Notes: generated by a model not told the origin, from the letters alone. A stretch of DNA of 64,000 nucleotides from Synchiropus splendidus (GCF_027744825.2 NC_071335.1:17240501-17304500), one strand, 5' to 3'. Counted from the stretch's first letter, positions 49,901 through 60,547 are shown. Made by a program: numbers and translations.

Positions 49901-52900
49901 GGAATGTCTCCTTCACGCCACACTTGCCTGCTCCTTTCTCTTTTCCCTCCTTTCTTCATTCCCTCCCATGATGCCTCAGTGCTCTTCCTTCCCTGACAGT
50001 CGTGGTCTTAGAGGAGACCACCCCCCACATCCATCTGTCATCCTCCACAATAACAGACACAAGAATGCATTTCTTCCTTGCAAATTCGCACATTAAAGGA
50101 CAGCAGTGGAAGTGTGTGTGTGTGTGTGTGCGTCGCGGTTCAAAGCCACGCTAACTGGAGAGAGAGAGTACGCTATTGCATTATAGCGCGTCTTTATGAA
50201 AATAATAAAAACACACTTCAGAAAATATTCAGGGAGCTTAAGCCACCACGGCGGGTAGATTTTATTTGTGCTTGCAAGCGCCGCAGAACAAGCATGTATG
50301 CGCAAATGGCTTTTTTATGATGGAAAAATTCCATAGTGGGTGAAAGCCCCTCGCAGGTGGCAGCAATTAACTGTAATTTTTGCAGATTGTAATGATCCAT
50401 AATTTACCAGCGTGCCCCCCTCTAACTCTTTCCAGTGAGCAGAAAGACAGGTTGCCTTGAGGTTTGATTGTGAGCATATTATATGCCGCGGTCTGCTTCT
50501 TTAATGAGATTGAGAGCTTTTCGCGAGAGAGATGTGGACGCCAGGTCCGAGAAAGATGCAAAAACTTTAATTTCCTACAATGAAATACTCTTTTTTTTTC
50601 ACTCCTTTGTCTTGTCGCTACAATTCCATCCGTCTACCAGCTCACAAAAACACCTGGACAATTTTCAGCCTCATGCTTGCTCTGAGTCGTAGTATATCCA
50701 GGGCTTTGAATTTACTGTCTTCAAATGACTTCTGAGAAATGCCCTTCTGTGGCAAAAAAAAAGAGAAGAAAGGATAAGAAAGCCTGAAGATGAAAGACGG
50801 AGAACATTTGCAAGTGGCGGATGCTTCTTATTTTGCATATCTCCAGCTTCTGCTGTCCCCTTTTTCTCATTTCCCATTCACCTGAGAGGATTTAAATAAA
50901 TCCATACACCGTGAAATATCAGAAACATAAAAGTAATGCATAAAAATGCATTTTAATAAAACCTCCCCCCCTCCCACTAATACAAACATACAATTTCCCT
51001 TTTTTTCTTTTTTGCCGCTGCCAAATAGTGACATTTGTTGTTTTATGAAAGTGTCAGTCTCATTTGTGCCATGTGTTAATATGCACAGGAACCTGCTTCA
51101 GCCTGCGAAAATCTGTAGGCAAGGTAAAATAAAATCTCTTTGACAGGGTAAATTTGGACTGTCACTTTAAATTCTGTTTCACACAAAGCAATATTGCATT
51201 CTTAAACAAAAAAAGAATGGAAGCATTCCCTGCAGTAAATGACTTTTATTACAAAGTGATCATCAATGTGAGCTCCATGTTGACAGTTCCGTCAGAACTT
51301 TCCCTAACCACAGTGCTATAAAGCTGGAGGATAACAACCACCTTCCGTTGTGTCTACATGCTAATATCTATTTTAGAAAATATGTATGTTTGAATGTCAA
51401 ACGTTATCAGTCATCTATGTGTGAGGCTATTGCACGTGAGGTAACGTTTTTTTTTTTTCTTGTCTCTGTGTCTCTTCAGATAAAGATGAGCCCAGCAGTT
51501 ACACCTGCACCACCTGCAAGCAGCCCTTCACCAGTGCCTGGTTCCTGCTCCAGCATGCGCAGAACACCCATGGATTCAGGATCTACCTGGAGAGTGAGCC
51601 GGGCAGCCCTCTAACCCCCCGCGTGGCTGCTGCTCCAGGAATGGGTGGTGAATGTGCCTCCTCCCAGCCTCCGCTCCACGCCGTCCATTTGGCTGACGGA
51701 AGTCCATACAGCTTGCTAAGAATGCCGGGCTCTGGTTCGGGCCGGGATTCTGCATCCACTCCTCGTGAGGGACGGTATCCTCAAACCCCTCCGCTATTCA
51801 GCCCGCCACCACGCCACCATCTTAGCCCTGATGAGCTGGCGCTGGCCACTCACCATCCCAGTGCTTTTGACCGGGTGATGAGGCTAAACTCCCTGCCACA
51901 TGAGCCGCCCCCAAGCATGGACTTTTCCAGACGGCTACGCGAACTGGCAGGAAATGCCACCGGCGCTTCTCCTCCGCTCTCCCCGAATCGGCCCAGCCCT
52001 ATGCAAAGACTGCTTCAACCGTTCCAGCCTGGGTCCAAGCCTCCATTTTCAGCGACGCCGCCCCTTTCCTCTTCCCAGTCACCTTCAGGTTCTCGCTCAA
52101 CCCCCAACGCGGTGTCAAATGCGGTTCAGCCGGGTACCCCACTCAAGGCCAAGTCTTGTGAATTCTGTGGGAAGACCTTCAAATTTCAGAGTAACTTGAT
52201 TGTTCACCGGCGTAGCCACACAGGAGAAAAGCCATTTAAGTGTCACTTGTGTAACCATGCATGCACCCAAGCCAGCAAACTGAAACGGCACATGAAGACG
52301 CACTCTCAGAACAAGTCACTGGTTCTAAATGCCAAGTCTGATGATGGCCTTTCAACTGCCAGCTCTCCCGAGCCAGGTACCAGTGAGGTAGTGGGCAGTG
52401 CCACTGATGCGCTCAAGTCCGTGGTGGCCAAGTTCAAGAGCGAGAACAATGGCCTGCCATCTGAAAATGGAGATGAAGAGGAGGAGGAGGAGGAGGAAGA
52501 AGATGAGGAGGAAGAAGAGGAGGAGGAGGAGGAAGAGGAGGAGGGAGACGAGGAAGAAGTTGAAGGGAAGCATGTGATTGGGGAAGAAAGAGTGGAAAAT
52601 GACTATCACTTCAGCCTGAAGCTTGAAGGGGCCCGTCACCATCAGAACAGTGAGATACTGCGTCCACATCGTCGTAGCTCATTGAGGGACCCTGGCGATG
52701 AGGACTCGGCGATGGAGTTGGACCGTGCAGAAGATGGGACGACACTCAATGGTCTGGCTCCGCTGTCCAATGACAGCCTTTCCCGGAAGCTATTGGGCGG
52801 AGGGATAAGCCCTAACTCACTTAGTCCCCTGTCGAAGCGAATAAAAGTGGAAAAGGACATTGACCCACCCACTCCAACCATCACAAACACTGAAAACGTC

Positions 52901-53452
52901 TACTCCCAGTGGCTAGCGGGATACGCTGCCTCCCGACAACTCAAGGACCCCTTCCTCAACTTTTCAGGCGGGGACTCCAGACAATCGCCTTTTGCCTCAT
53001 CCTCTGAGCATTCGTCGGAAAACGGGAGCATGCGGTACTCCACCCCTCCCGGGGAACTCGAGGTGGAACGGACAGCGTCAGGACACAGCGGTACCGGGAG
53101 CGGGGCCAGCACACCCCACGGCGGCAACGGAAATGGTCGGCCCAACTCCAAGGACGGCCGCCGCAGCGACACCTGTGAATATTGTGGCAAAGTTTTCAAG
53201 AACTGCAGCAACTTGACTGTGCACAGACGTAGCCACACAGGAGAGAGACCCTACAAGTGTGAGCTGTGCAGCTACGCCTGTGCCCAAAGCTCCAAGCTCA
53301 CCCGCCACATGAAGACCCACGGACAAATGGGCAAAGACGTTTACAAATGTGACATCTGCCACATGCCTTTCAGTGTATACAGCACTCTGGAGAAACACAT
53401 GAAGAAGTGGCACAGTGACCGCCCTCTGGCTAATGACATTAAGACCGAGTAG
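23244..53452 (+). CDS. bcl11a: BCL11A-type C2H2 zinc-finger transcription repressor, whole gene span
   Basis: Exons 23244-23298, 25279-25671 and 51480-53452 join in frame to an 806-residue protein. Visible parts are an N-terminal [12 protein letters not shown] motif (in the family it binds RBBP4/NuRD), a CCHC finger at about 54-77, a C2H2 finger at 159-180, and fingers 2-3 at 376-424. An acidic run lies at about 481-510, SUMO-type IKVE (Lys 605) and IKTE (Lys 804) sites follow, and three clustered C-terminal fingers lie at 715-794. The protein is a nuclear DNA-binding repressor controlling neural and blood differentiation in vertebrates. It is BCL11A rather than BCL11B by GKPQHL, the EPLxxxL start of exon 2, [12 protein letters not shown] and the NDIKTE end. 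Teleosts carry two bcl11a copies, and which one this is cannot be decided here. Confidence 0.96.
23299..25278 (+). other. bcl11a intron 1
   Basis: About 2.0 kb, AT-rich at 23.9-24.4 kb, with a CT/CA simple-sequence patch at about 24745-24803. No coding exon was recognised. Confidence 0.85.
24745..24803. repeat. CT/CA compound microsatellite
   Basis: Alternating (CT)n, (CA)n and (CT)n tracts inside bcl11a intron 1. Confidence 0.85.
25279..25671 (+). CDS. bcl11a: bcl11a coding exon 2 (CCHC finger)
   Basis: Acceptor TCTCCTCCAG, donor GTAAAA. It starts (P)[11 protein letters not shown] and contains [20 protein letters not shown] then IEHKRRQC, a CCHC zinc knuckle (Cys54, Cys57, His72, Cys77). 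It ends [17 protein letters not shown] ... [10 protein letters not shown]. The phase-1 ends match both neighbours. A serine-rich insert ([20 protein letters not shown]) makes it longer than the human exon. Confidence 0.97.
26630..26800. promoter_or_regulatory. Candidate intronic enhancer block A
   Basis: Dense ATTA-core homeodomain-type sites (CGTAATTATC, CACTAATTGTC, CGATTAATTACC) lie in otherwise complex, non-repetitive sequence. Motif reading only. Confidence 0.35.
27992..28600. promoter_or_regulatory. Non-coding block with a duplicated motif
   Basis: The core ACCACCCTGTT plus CCATATGCT occurs at 28003-28024 and again, slightly changed, at 28572-28591, each preceded by GTGCCA and followed by CTGC runs. 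The repeated core suggests a duplicated regulatory element. Open frames across it are not conserved-looking. Confidence 0.35.
28890..28990. promoter_or_regulatory. Candidate enhancer with paired octamers
   Basis: A perfect octamer ATTTGCAT (28932-28939) is followed 17 nt later by ATGCAAAG (28957-28964), a near-octamer in the opposite orientation. AT-rich homeodomain-like sequence lies between. Confidence 0.35.
30110..30260. promoter_or_regulatory. Candidate intronic enhancer block B
   Basis: Complex, non-repetitive sequence with TTTAATTGTTTTC, CTCATATG and GGAGTTTTAATGGCGG motifs. The regulatory role is inferred from composition only. Confidence 0.25.
33640..33880. promoter_or_regulatory. 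Candidate neural-type enhancer (SOX-POU-like)
   Basis: In 200 bases it holds a TCF/LEF-like CTTCAAAGG (33680-33688), a POU-like ATGAATATGCAT (33701-33712) and a homeodomain palindrome TAATGACCATTA (33754-33765). A SOX-POU composite-like AATTGTTTTGCATTT follows at 33787-33801, and then ATTAG and ATTAC cores. It is the strongest enhancer-like block in the window by motif density. Confidence 0.45.
34946..34981. repeat. TA dinucleotide tract
   Basis: A poly-A run passes into (TA)n ending TATG, a simple repeat in bcl11a intron 2. Confidence 0.9.
37611..37634. repeat. GT microsatellite
   Basis: A (GT)n tract in bcl11a intron 2, inside a generally GT-rich neighbourhood. Confidence 0.9.
38240..38485. 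repeat. Inverted-repeat element flanked by CA tracts
   Basis: The left part TTTGTGGGGAC (about 38273-38283) and right part GTCCCCACAA (about 38445-38454) are inverted copies. CA tracts flank both sides, and the interior contains CCTAAACCTAACCATCCAAA. This resembles a common teleost repeat associated with microsatellites. Confidence 0.6.
40036..40067 (-). repeat. GTGTCAAACTC-type repeat copy (inverted)
   Basis: On the minus strand it reads GTGTCAAACTCAAGGTCCAG then GGGCCAATCC, the same head as the copy at 19206-19274. Confidence 0.55.
41136..41200 (+). repeat. GTGTCAAACTC-type repeat copy
   Basis: It reads GTGTCAAACTCAATCACCCA then AGGGGCCAAAACTTTAAAC. A diverged copy of the repeat at 19206. 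Confidence 0.55.
44293..44560 (+). repeat. tRNA-derived SINE with L2-like tail
   Basis: The head CGTAGCTGTTAGGGCCGTGG ... GGTCTGTGGTTCAAAAGCC has tRNA A-box and B-box character (GGTTCAAA). It is followed by a GT tract and CCCTGTGATGGACTGGCC, the common fish SINE/L2 tail, ending near GACAAGAAGTTGACAGAAAAT. Diverged, so probably inactive. Confidence 0.75.
45430..45540. promoter_or_regulatory. Candidate intronic enhancer block C
   Basis: Homeodomain/POU-like sequence (CTAATTCATCATATGATATAA, read in part, and CATCAATTATTGCGGC) in non-repetitive context. Inferred only. Confidence 0.25.
46365..46404 (-). repeat. GTGTCAAACTC-type repeat copy (inverted)
   Basis: On the minus strand it reads GTGTCAAGCACAAGGCCCCA then GGGTCTTAATTCGGCCC, a diverged family member. 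Confidence 0.5.
49400..49560. promoter_or_regulatory. Candidate intronic enhancer block D
   Basis: Non-repetitive sequence with CATTCATAACGGC, TTATGATATTCGTCATTATG, CAGTTATTTAATATC and ATCATCATTATTGC. Its homeodomain-like and paired TCATTATGA-like cores suggest regulatory DNA. Confidence 0.3.
50113..50131. repeat. GT microsatellite
   Basis: A short (GT)n tract at the 5' edge of the block at 50130-50870. Confidence 0.9.
50130..50870. promoter_or_regulatory. Candidate enhancer block E upstream of exon 3
   Basis: About 700 nt of complex sequence within 1.4 kb of the last exon. It includes TCTTTATGAAAATAATAAAA, GCAGCAATTAACTGTAATTT, GTAATGATCCATAATTTACC and CTTCTTTAATGAGATTGAGA. The length and motif texture resemble a conserved non-coding element. 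Confidence 0.35.
51480..53452 (+). CDS. bcl11a: bcl11a last coding exon (zinc fingers 1-6)
   Basis: It is 1973 nt long, from acceptor TGTCTCTTCAG to a TAG stop at 53450-53452. In order it encodes (D)[16 protein letters not shown] (finger 1), a proline-rich linker with [15 protein letters not shown], and [16 protein letters not shown] with [15 protein letters not shown] (fingers 2-3). An acidic Glu run at about 52472-52560 follows, then [30 protein letters not shown], and [24 protein letters not shown] (fingers 4-6). The first six bases form a possible tandem acceptor. Compared with my recollection of mammalian BCL11A, a segment after the acidic run is missing. Confidence 0.97.
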
Positions 53453-55118
53453 GCGGCGAGCAGCGTGCTGGCAGTTCTCTCTTAGCTCGTCTGGCTTAAA
53501 AGCGACCCCGGCTAACTAGACAATGATTGAGGAGAGAACAACAGGGTCTGACAAAACATGAACACCCTGTCGTTACCCCTGGAATAAAAGCTAAATGCAT
53601 GATACATCATTGGGGCAATACTATTGCATCAGCGCAAAACTTTTTGAGCCTTTCTCTTGTGCAATAATTTACACGATTTGTATTTTTTGTAACTGGACAG
53701 CATGCTTGGTGTGTTTTTGGCTTATTTTCGTAGAAGGCGAATTGTCTTTGGCTGGCAGGTTTGGTCGTACTTGTGTCGCCGTCGATGCTTATTACTGAAT
53801 TTCCACGTTTAGTTAGGAGAACCCATGCTGAATACAGTTTCTACTGTTTTACATATCATGTACAGTTTTGTGTTCAAACGCCACCAACATGGTCACCGAC
53901 GTCAATACAAGCAGGGTTAGCGTTAAAACCGATTTTTGTGAAAGGGTTTTTTTTTTCCATGCAAAATAGAGATAAGATGTATATCTATATATGTATATGA
54001 CTATATGAATAGAATTGGGCTGCCTATCAAATCCTAGGTACTAGCACCGTGAAATACTTCTCTCACCAACAGCAACACTATGGTGTAAAAAGTGACAACA
54101 GAGTGCCTTGGATATTTTACCTGCATCCATTGTTAATCCTCCTTTTAGGTTGAAGTTTCAGCTGCAGAAGATTACAGGACATATTTGTGCACATATGGAA
54201 TACGCAGGTCCTTGCATCAAGCACCTGTGCGACCCCCGTCGCGTTGCAACTCCGCAGAGCATCAGAAACCAGCTGAAACAAAAAACGGAATAATCCTGCT
54301 AAATCGATTATCTGCCTGTGTATTGGTATTCCCGGTATGGTACATGCCTGAAATTTACTTTAGCAAGTAGAAGTTTGGTTCAGTGTTTTATGATTTCTGG
54401 TGCGTCCGTACCATTCTGAAGCTACTCTAAGGAGTCATTTTATCCAACGTGAAAGCTCTTTGTTTTTCAAAGCTGTATTAATTTCAGTGAATATTAAACG
54501 TTTGCAGTCTTTTTTTTTTTATTATTATTATTATTTCTAGCACAAGATTTTTTATTTTTCTCGTCAGCCAACCAGTGAAGCCAGCAGTAATTTGAAGACC
54601 ACAGAGTGGTTTATCGCAGCCAGGCAGATTTGTTTTGGGTGTAGGTTTAGGTGGGTGTAGATGGTCAGGGTAGTGAGTAGCAAATAGCTTCACCGTGTGT
54701 CTCTACAATTCAAATATGTGTCCTCATAGCGCTTTTTATTTTCTCTCATCTTAAAACAAACCCCACAAAATTAAACCACATTTAACATAGATATTTACTT
54801 TTAACACCATCAATACCATATCAGTAAAAAAAACAACAACTTTTTTTTCTTCTATTGTATTGTATAGTAGCTGATTTTTTTAAATCGCTTTCCCTTGTGG
54901 TTTTTGAAAATAGCACTTGTCACTCTGCCTCAGATTCTGTATCTGTCTCTCTAATCGGAGGTACAGTTGGTTGAGTATAAAATAAGGACCGGATTTGGGA
55001 TCTGGAACTACCTACGTGCACTGTTTAATTTCCCCAGTTTACAGCTGGACACTCGAGGGAAAACTCTTGTGATGACAGATAACTGTGGTGTTTTCGCATT
55101 ACATTATAGAAAATGGTA

Positions 55119-55174
55119 AAAAAAAAAAAAAAAAAAAATTAAAATAGTAAAGAAAAAATGAAAAAAAAAAAAAG
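55119..55174. repeat. Poly-A rich tract in bcl11a 3'UTR
   Basis: About 20 consecutive A residues, then a second A-run within 50 nt, just before the AATAAA at 55175. The A-rich genomic sequence could cause internal oligo-dT priming and false 3' ends. Confidence 0.85.
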
Positions 55175-56692
55175 AATAAAGAAGCCAGCCATATCTCCTC
55201 CTGAAAACTAAAAATCTGTTTAGTTTAACTGCCATAGCTCAAAACCGCTTCATACTATAGAAATTAATGGATCAATAAATCTGAGTTCAACAAACATTTT
55301 AAATATCATCCCAACATTGTTAGTAAAGCTTATTATTTAAAGGCTTTTTTTTATTGCTTTTCTCGTCTTGCTGACATTCAGGACTAGATCACTATGTAAT
55401 TATTGTAATAAATATGTCTTTTATAATTATTTTTTTTTGTTGCCTTTATTATTTACAAGTCTTCAGGTTGAACAAAACTTTTGCATTTTGGGAGAGATTT
55501 ATTGAATATAAATATATAGAGAGAAGTTAAACACATAGGAAAACACGCTTGTGTAAATTCCTAACATCAACATACACTTATGGTCTTTTTTCTTGTATTT
55601 AGAATGGTATTTGGAATTAATGTTCACTTAGTGTAGGCACTTATTGTATTTATGTTGAAGCCTGTATTTTGTAACTGTTTTGCCTGTACTCTTAAAGGTT
55701 TCAATGTATTCTTTTTTTTTTCTGTAGTGAAAAAAATCCCAACAAGCTGCCACCGTATATTTTCCTAATTTGGCAGGATAATACAGTGTGAATAATTTGT
55801 ATGCTTGAAAATAAGTATGTTAAAAAAAATGAAACGTGGTGTTCCCCAAAGGGTGAGAGGTCATGTGATGGCCTTTTCAGGCAGTCCCACTGGTGTGAAT
55901 CCACGGTGAGGTAAAACAGGTGGTTGTACATATATTGTTGGTTTTATATATTTTTTTGTTTTCTTTCCTGCCATTTTATATGCAGTAATACAAGCTATTG
56001 TTGGGTTTTTTTTGGGAGCCAACTTTTTACTGTCCTTAAACATCTACCACCTGACAACATTCCAGCCATTTTTGAAGAGAACTTTAAAAGAAAGTTTTGT
56101 CATATGCAATCAATCCAATGTCAATCTGAAAGAGCATTTGTTCGTTATTGCTGGAGTTTTTCTTTCGTTGTTTTTTTTTTTTTTAATATGTTTTGCTGTT
56201 TATTTTCATTGCCAAAAGAACTGTGGTGCTTTATAATTTAAATGTGGTACATCTCTTATGCAAGGCATATTCTAAAATGACCCGAGTTCATGAAAAGAAA
56301 AACGTTTGGTACATGTTGTCGATGCTATTGAGGTACCTTGATGTTTCAACCTGATTTCGTCTTGTGTTCTCTAGTAACAAGAACATTTTTGTCTGAACTG
56401 AACTTGAAGTTGACCTATGGCATTGGTCGACGCTATTTATTATGACGACGTAAACACACACCAACGCACACTCTGTTCAGAACGGAGTCACTGTACAAGA
56501 AATCAGCACATGGTTCTCGCTCCTGATGAGTTCATTTGTCTGTTTGATGACCAAAGGTCATTGACCACCATTCTGCGAGTTCTAGCTCAACATACAGATT
56601 TTGTCATGGTTTTTTTCAGTTACGGAGATGCCACACTATGTTCAGCTTTTGTCTGCATTATTCTCTTCACTAAGCCATTTTGTCTTGGAAAA

Positions 56693-56698
56693 AATAAA
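56693..56698 (+). terminator. bcl11a: Probable distal bcl11a polyadenylation signal
   Basis: AATAAA is followed 30-70 nt later by U- and GU-rich sequence (CTGTTTTTTGTCGTC, then a long T run with GTTTT), a good downstream element. It is the last strong signal before gene-free DNA. Confidence 0.6.
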
Positions 56699-59514
56699 AA
56701 TGTATTGCATACATATTACAAGATCCTCTGTTTTTTGTCGTCTTTACCTTTTTTTTTTTTGTTTTACTATCAGCAATGTTTCATATTACGCAGAGTTAAT
56801 GCAGCGGCCACCAGGTTTGCCTGCATAAGAATGGCCTCTATGAGCAGAGAGCCAGAGTGATGTATGTCTTGTGTATTCATGATGATGGAAAAAAAACAAA
56901 AAACGCACAGCAGCAGTGATGCATTCACTGACAGGGACTGGGATGAGAAGTGTTGCCGACCAACGTCGAGCGTGAGTTCTTGAAGTCAGGAAGTGGCTCA
57001 AAAGCGATTTAATTTCAGTTCGAAGGCAGTGTTGTTTCCCATATTTGTGTGTGACTCTTTCAAAACCATTAAAGTTGCATTCAGGGCAAGCTTGACACTC
57101 ACAGTCAGAGCGCTCCTTCTCCCTTCATCTCTGACATCTATAAGGGTCATTAATGCCCACGAATTCAGCGCTGGTTTATCAGACCGACACTGGTCTCCAG
57201 TAACACTACTCAAATGAAAGAAGCGGATTGTTATTGTAAAGATATAAGATAGTTCAAACCTCTGCTTCAACATTCCTGTGATGTTAGAGTTGTCAAAGAG
57301 TCACCGGTTTGGTGGAACTATGCATGTAAATGCAGTATGAAATTTATCGTCTGCAGTGTTGGTTCTGTTGAATTATACTGCTGAGTCCAGCGCAGTGTTG
57401 CGTGGAGCAGGAACTGGAGACATGCCTCGATGACATCACTGGAGTAGTGTCTCCTCGACACATCCATAAGGTGCAGGTAAACAAGTTATTGAGCTTCAAT
57501 ATCAGAGAAGAGCTGCTGAGCTTTTGGGTGCTGGATGTTGTAATCGTGCCAGTCAGCATGTTAGATATAGAGCGTCATGAGTGTCAACCATCTGTGTCAT
57601 CGCCACTCTGCAGGGAGCATTTTGCTGCGGTGTGGTAACCTGTCGGCCTGAAAGTTTGCCCCAAACAGGTTCTGAAACTGACTGCAGTGCCCACAGTTTT
57701 CAAACGTAAACAAACATGAACGCATCATCAAAGCAGCGGAGAGAAGCAGCGGTATCAAAACTAGCCCGGAAAAGAGTGAGTTCCTTTGTTTACCCACACG
57801 CAGTATGAAGTTTGCACTGCTCACCTTTCTTAAGAGAGTAAAACCCCCAGTCCGTTTTGATCTTTCCGATTATTATTTTTATTTACGACCATTTAAGACC
57901 CTTCAACCTCTGATGAAACTGACTCCAGAAGGATGGAGTGTGAACAAAAATGAGTCCTTGGTTTACATGGACTCTTCTTCTTCTAAAAGCTGCTGACAAA
58001 CCACTTACATCTTTGCTGGTATTGCCAGTGTCTACCTCCACTTCCTCATTTGCACAGTTAGTTACTCCGGTTACATCAAAAGATGGCGGCTGAGTTTGAT
58101 CAAGTTATGACGACTGAGCATTGATGGATTCATGGTAGTGTTTATCAACCTTTTTTTTCTGTACACTCAGAATGAAAATACAAATTTTTGTCTCAGAAAA
58201 AAGTCAACAGTTATGATGACCAACAGCCAGAAATCTGAAGCATATTGTGGAAAAAACGGGACAAAAGCTACGGCCAAACAGCCTAACTAAACTCAGGCGG
58301 CCTTATATATATATATATGTCAGGCATAAAAGGGTTGAATGTGGTATGCAGCAGTGATGATAACACACGACCACGTTCACCACCATGTCAGCTCATGTCC
58401 ACATCTCTGGATTATCTGCGACCGAATCCAAACCATTTAAGATTTCCCTTTATTTTATGTCTTCCACTATACCTGCTCATTTTTTCGTCGTTGTTTGTTT
58501 ACTCTGTTACTCGATTCATATCTCCATTTCAAGCGTTTCCCAATTTCTTTTCATACAGCTCTTGGCCGTTTCCTCATATCTCCGCTGAGGCACTGGAGGG
58601 CAACGTGACAGAGTAATCGCTCTCCTTGTCCAAGCCCAGCGCTGTTTGCCCAGCAGGGCCAGATTAAAGTTCACAGATAGAGAGAGGTTCCTGCTTGGGC
58701 CAGGTGTTGACAGTTAAGATAAAGCAGAGTCGCAAGGAAGTGGAGGGGGTCGGAGGGAGGGATGGCGAGCCTGTATGTGTGTTCTCACACATAAACACAC
58801 TTGTAATGTTCAGAAGGCCGGTGAGCCCATCCTCCCCCACCTCTCTTCGTCTTCCATCTCCCAAGTTCAATGTCGAGAAAACAACAATGCTGGACCCACA
58901 AATCCCGCCACCAACAGCCCGTGCATAGCAGACATACTTTTCCCAGACACTTGGCCCTTGCCGACCCCTCCCGCCCCCCGCCTCACCCTTTCTCCTGGTG
59001 TGGATTTATGGGCTTAACCTATAAAGGCAGCAAACACAGCAAAGTTTTCAACAATCAGCTGGCTACACTTAAGAGTATTGTGTCATTTAAATGTGTTAAT
59101 AATCCAGAAAGTTTGTCGTAATATCTTTTTTAAAAATGCCAGGGCTTGACAAAAACTGCCTGTCTATAATTTGATCATGTGATTCTATTGTTACAGGTTA
59201 CTTTCAATCTAGACTGAAGACTGAGCCCCCTCCCCTCCCGACTCATCCGCTCTCCCAAAGGTTCCTTCATCAACTCTGTGTCCCGACTTGCCTGTGTGTT
59301 TGAGCAAGGAGGCCTTCCAGGCATATTTGGGGAAGTCCTGACCAGTGGAGATTTTGCCAAGAAACCTGCTCATAATCCTCCCCATATTCCTCTGTTCACT
59401 GCTCTTTTACTCCCCTTTGTATCCGTGGATGATGCACACACTTAAGACACGGTAATTTGGGGTAGAATGAAAATGACATGTTCTGAGTCGTGTTACTTGT
59501 GTCTGTTGTTTGAC

Positions 59515-59600
59515 TCACTTTGAATCATTCATTCCAGTTCATTCCCTTAATAGGGTCATGGATGCCGGGGGCCGATCCCAGCCACAGAGGCCAGAATAGA
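59515..59600 (-). repeat. L2/SINE-type tail relic (inverted)
   Basis: On the minus strand it reads GGCTGGGATCGGCCCCCGGC, then CATGACCCTATTAAGGGAAT and a GAATGAATGA-like end. This matches the terminal part of the fish L2/SINE tail. Confidence 0.65.
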
Positions 59601-60539
59601 GACGACAGTTTGGATCAAAGTAAATAACCAATATTTAAATCTTGTTGTGTTTGCTCAGTAGCGCGTGACACATTCTTGTTTCTTGTCAAATAATTTTATT
59701 TGTATTTGTCAGTGGTGATTTAAAAACTGGAGGTGTCACTTTTCTATCATTCGGCACCGATGGGAGCCACCTCTTGTTCCAACATCATTTAAGGTTTTAA
59801 GTTGACACATTGGGAGAGTGATTCTTGGAATGGATTGAGTCAAAGTGGCCATTATGACCACCTGCACGATGCCTTTGAAGGTATTAGTCACAAAAACTTT
59901 TGAAAGGCTTCACTGCTCACATCCAATGCGTGAACCTTTTGGAGAAATAAAGCAAATATTATACTTTCCCAGACCGACTACCATTGAAATCTATAGTATA
60001 CAGCGACTGCTTGTAGACATGTGAATTCATTATTGCATTATTCACAAGCAACAGCAGCGCTTAACCGGAAACTGGATCTCTTACCACCTTCATTCTCACT
60101 CTGTTCCATCACTCATGTGTGTCGCACTCGCTGATACGAACTGTGTCTGAAGAGAAAAACAAGCCCAAAGTTGTCCACAATTCTCATATTCCAACTTTAT
60201 TTTCACTGTGTTTCCACTTCTTCTTCTCATATTTTGAGCATAGCAATATGCATTACTGCCCCCCACGGGTTGTCAATAAATATGTCGATGACTTTTTAAA
60301 ATTTATTTTACTTAACAAGAAATATTATCAGAATTCAATTTTGTCACCCTGCTACTTGCCAGTCATATAAATATGCGTTTATCTCTCACGCTTATTGGTA
60401 TGATGTGTATTTTCCTTGGATAGACAAAAGCAAATAAGTTGGTCGCCACAGCGCGGGGTAGCTGCGGAGCAGCGATGGAGAGGCAGACTGCAGCTGTGGT
60501 GCACTGAAGAGGGGGCCTCGTCCGGGCTCCTTGGAACAA

Positions 60540-60547
60540 TATAAAAG
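60540..60547 (+). promoter_or_regulatory. Candidate TATA box
   Basis: TATAAAAG is preceded by CCTTGGAACAA and followed by CA-rich leader-like sequence. If functional it would start a plus-strand transcript near 60570, but no downstream coding exon was recognised. Confidence 0.3.

Larger units (their letters stand above)
25672..51479 (+). other. bcl11a intron 2 (25.8 kb, enhancer-like blocks)
   Basis: No coding exon was recognised, and in particular no match to the mammalian small third exon (LLHWRGL...). The intron holds simple repeats, decayed SINE/other repeats, and blocks rich in homeodomain, POU and SOX-like sites (26630-26800, 27990-28600, 28890-28990, 30110-30260, 33640-33880, 45430-45540, 49400-49560, 50130-50870). 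In mammals the equivalent intron contains erythroid and other enhancers. Confidence 0.8.
53453..56760 (+). other. bcl11a: bcl11a 3'UTR
   Basis: A long AT-rich trailer without credible coding frames, rich in U-runs and A-runs. AATAAA hexamers lie at 53583, 55175, 55274, 55407 and 56693. Long AU-rich trailers are typical of BCL11A, suggesting post-transcriptional control and alternative polyadenylation. Confidence 0.75.

Noticed and set aside
23244..53452. Assignment to BCL11B instead of BCL11A
   Set aside because: The N-terminus reads GKPQHL rather than GNPQHL, exon 2 begins EPL, the linker has [12 protein letters not shown] and the end is NDIKTE. All favour BCL11A, although CEP170B and BCL11B are linked in humans.
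56417..56860. 147-codon frame in the bcl11a 3'UTR as a gene
   Set aside because: It overlaps the polyadenylation region, is T-rich low complexity in part and has no recognisable domain.
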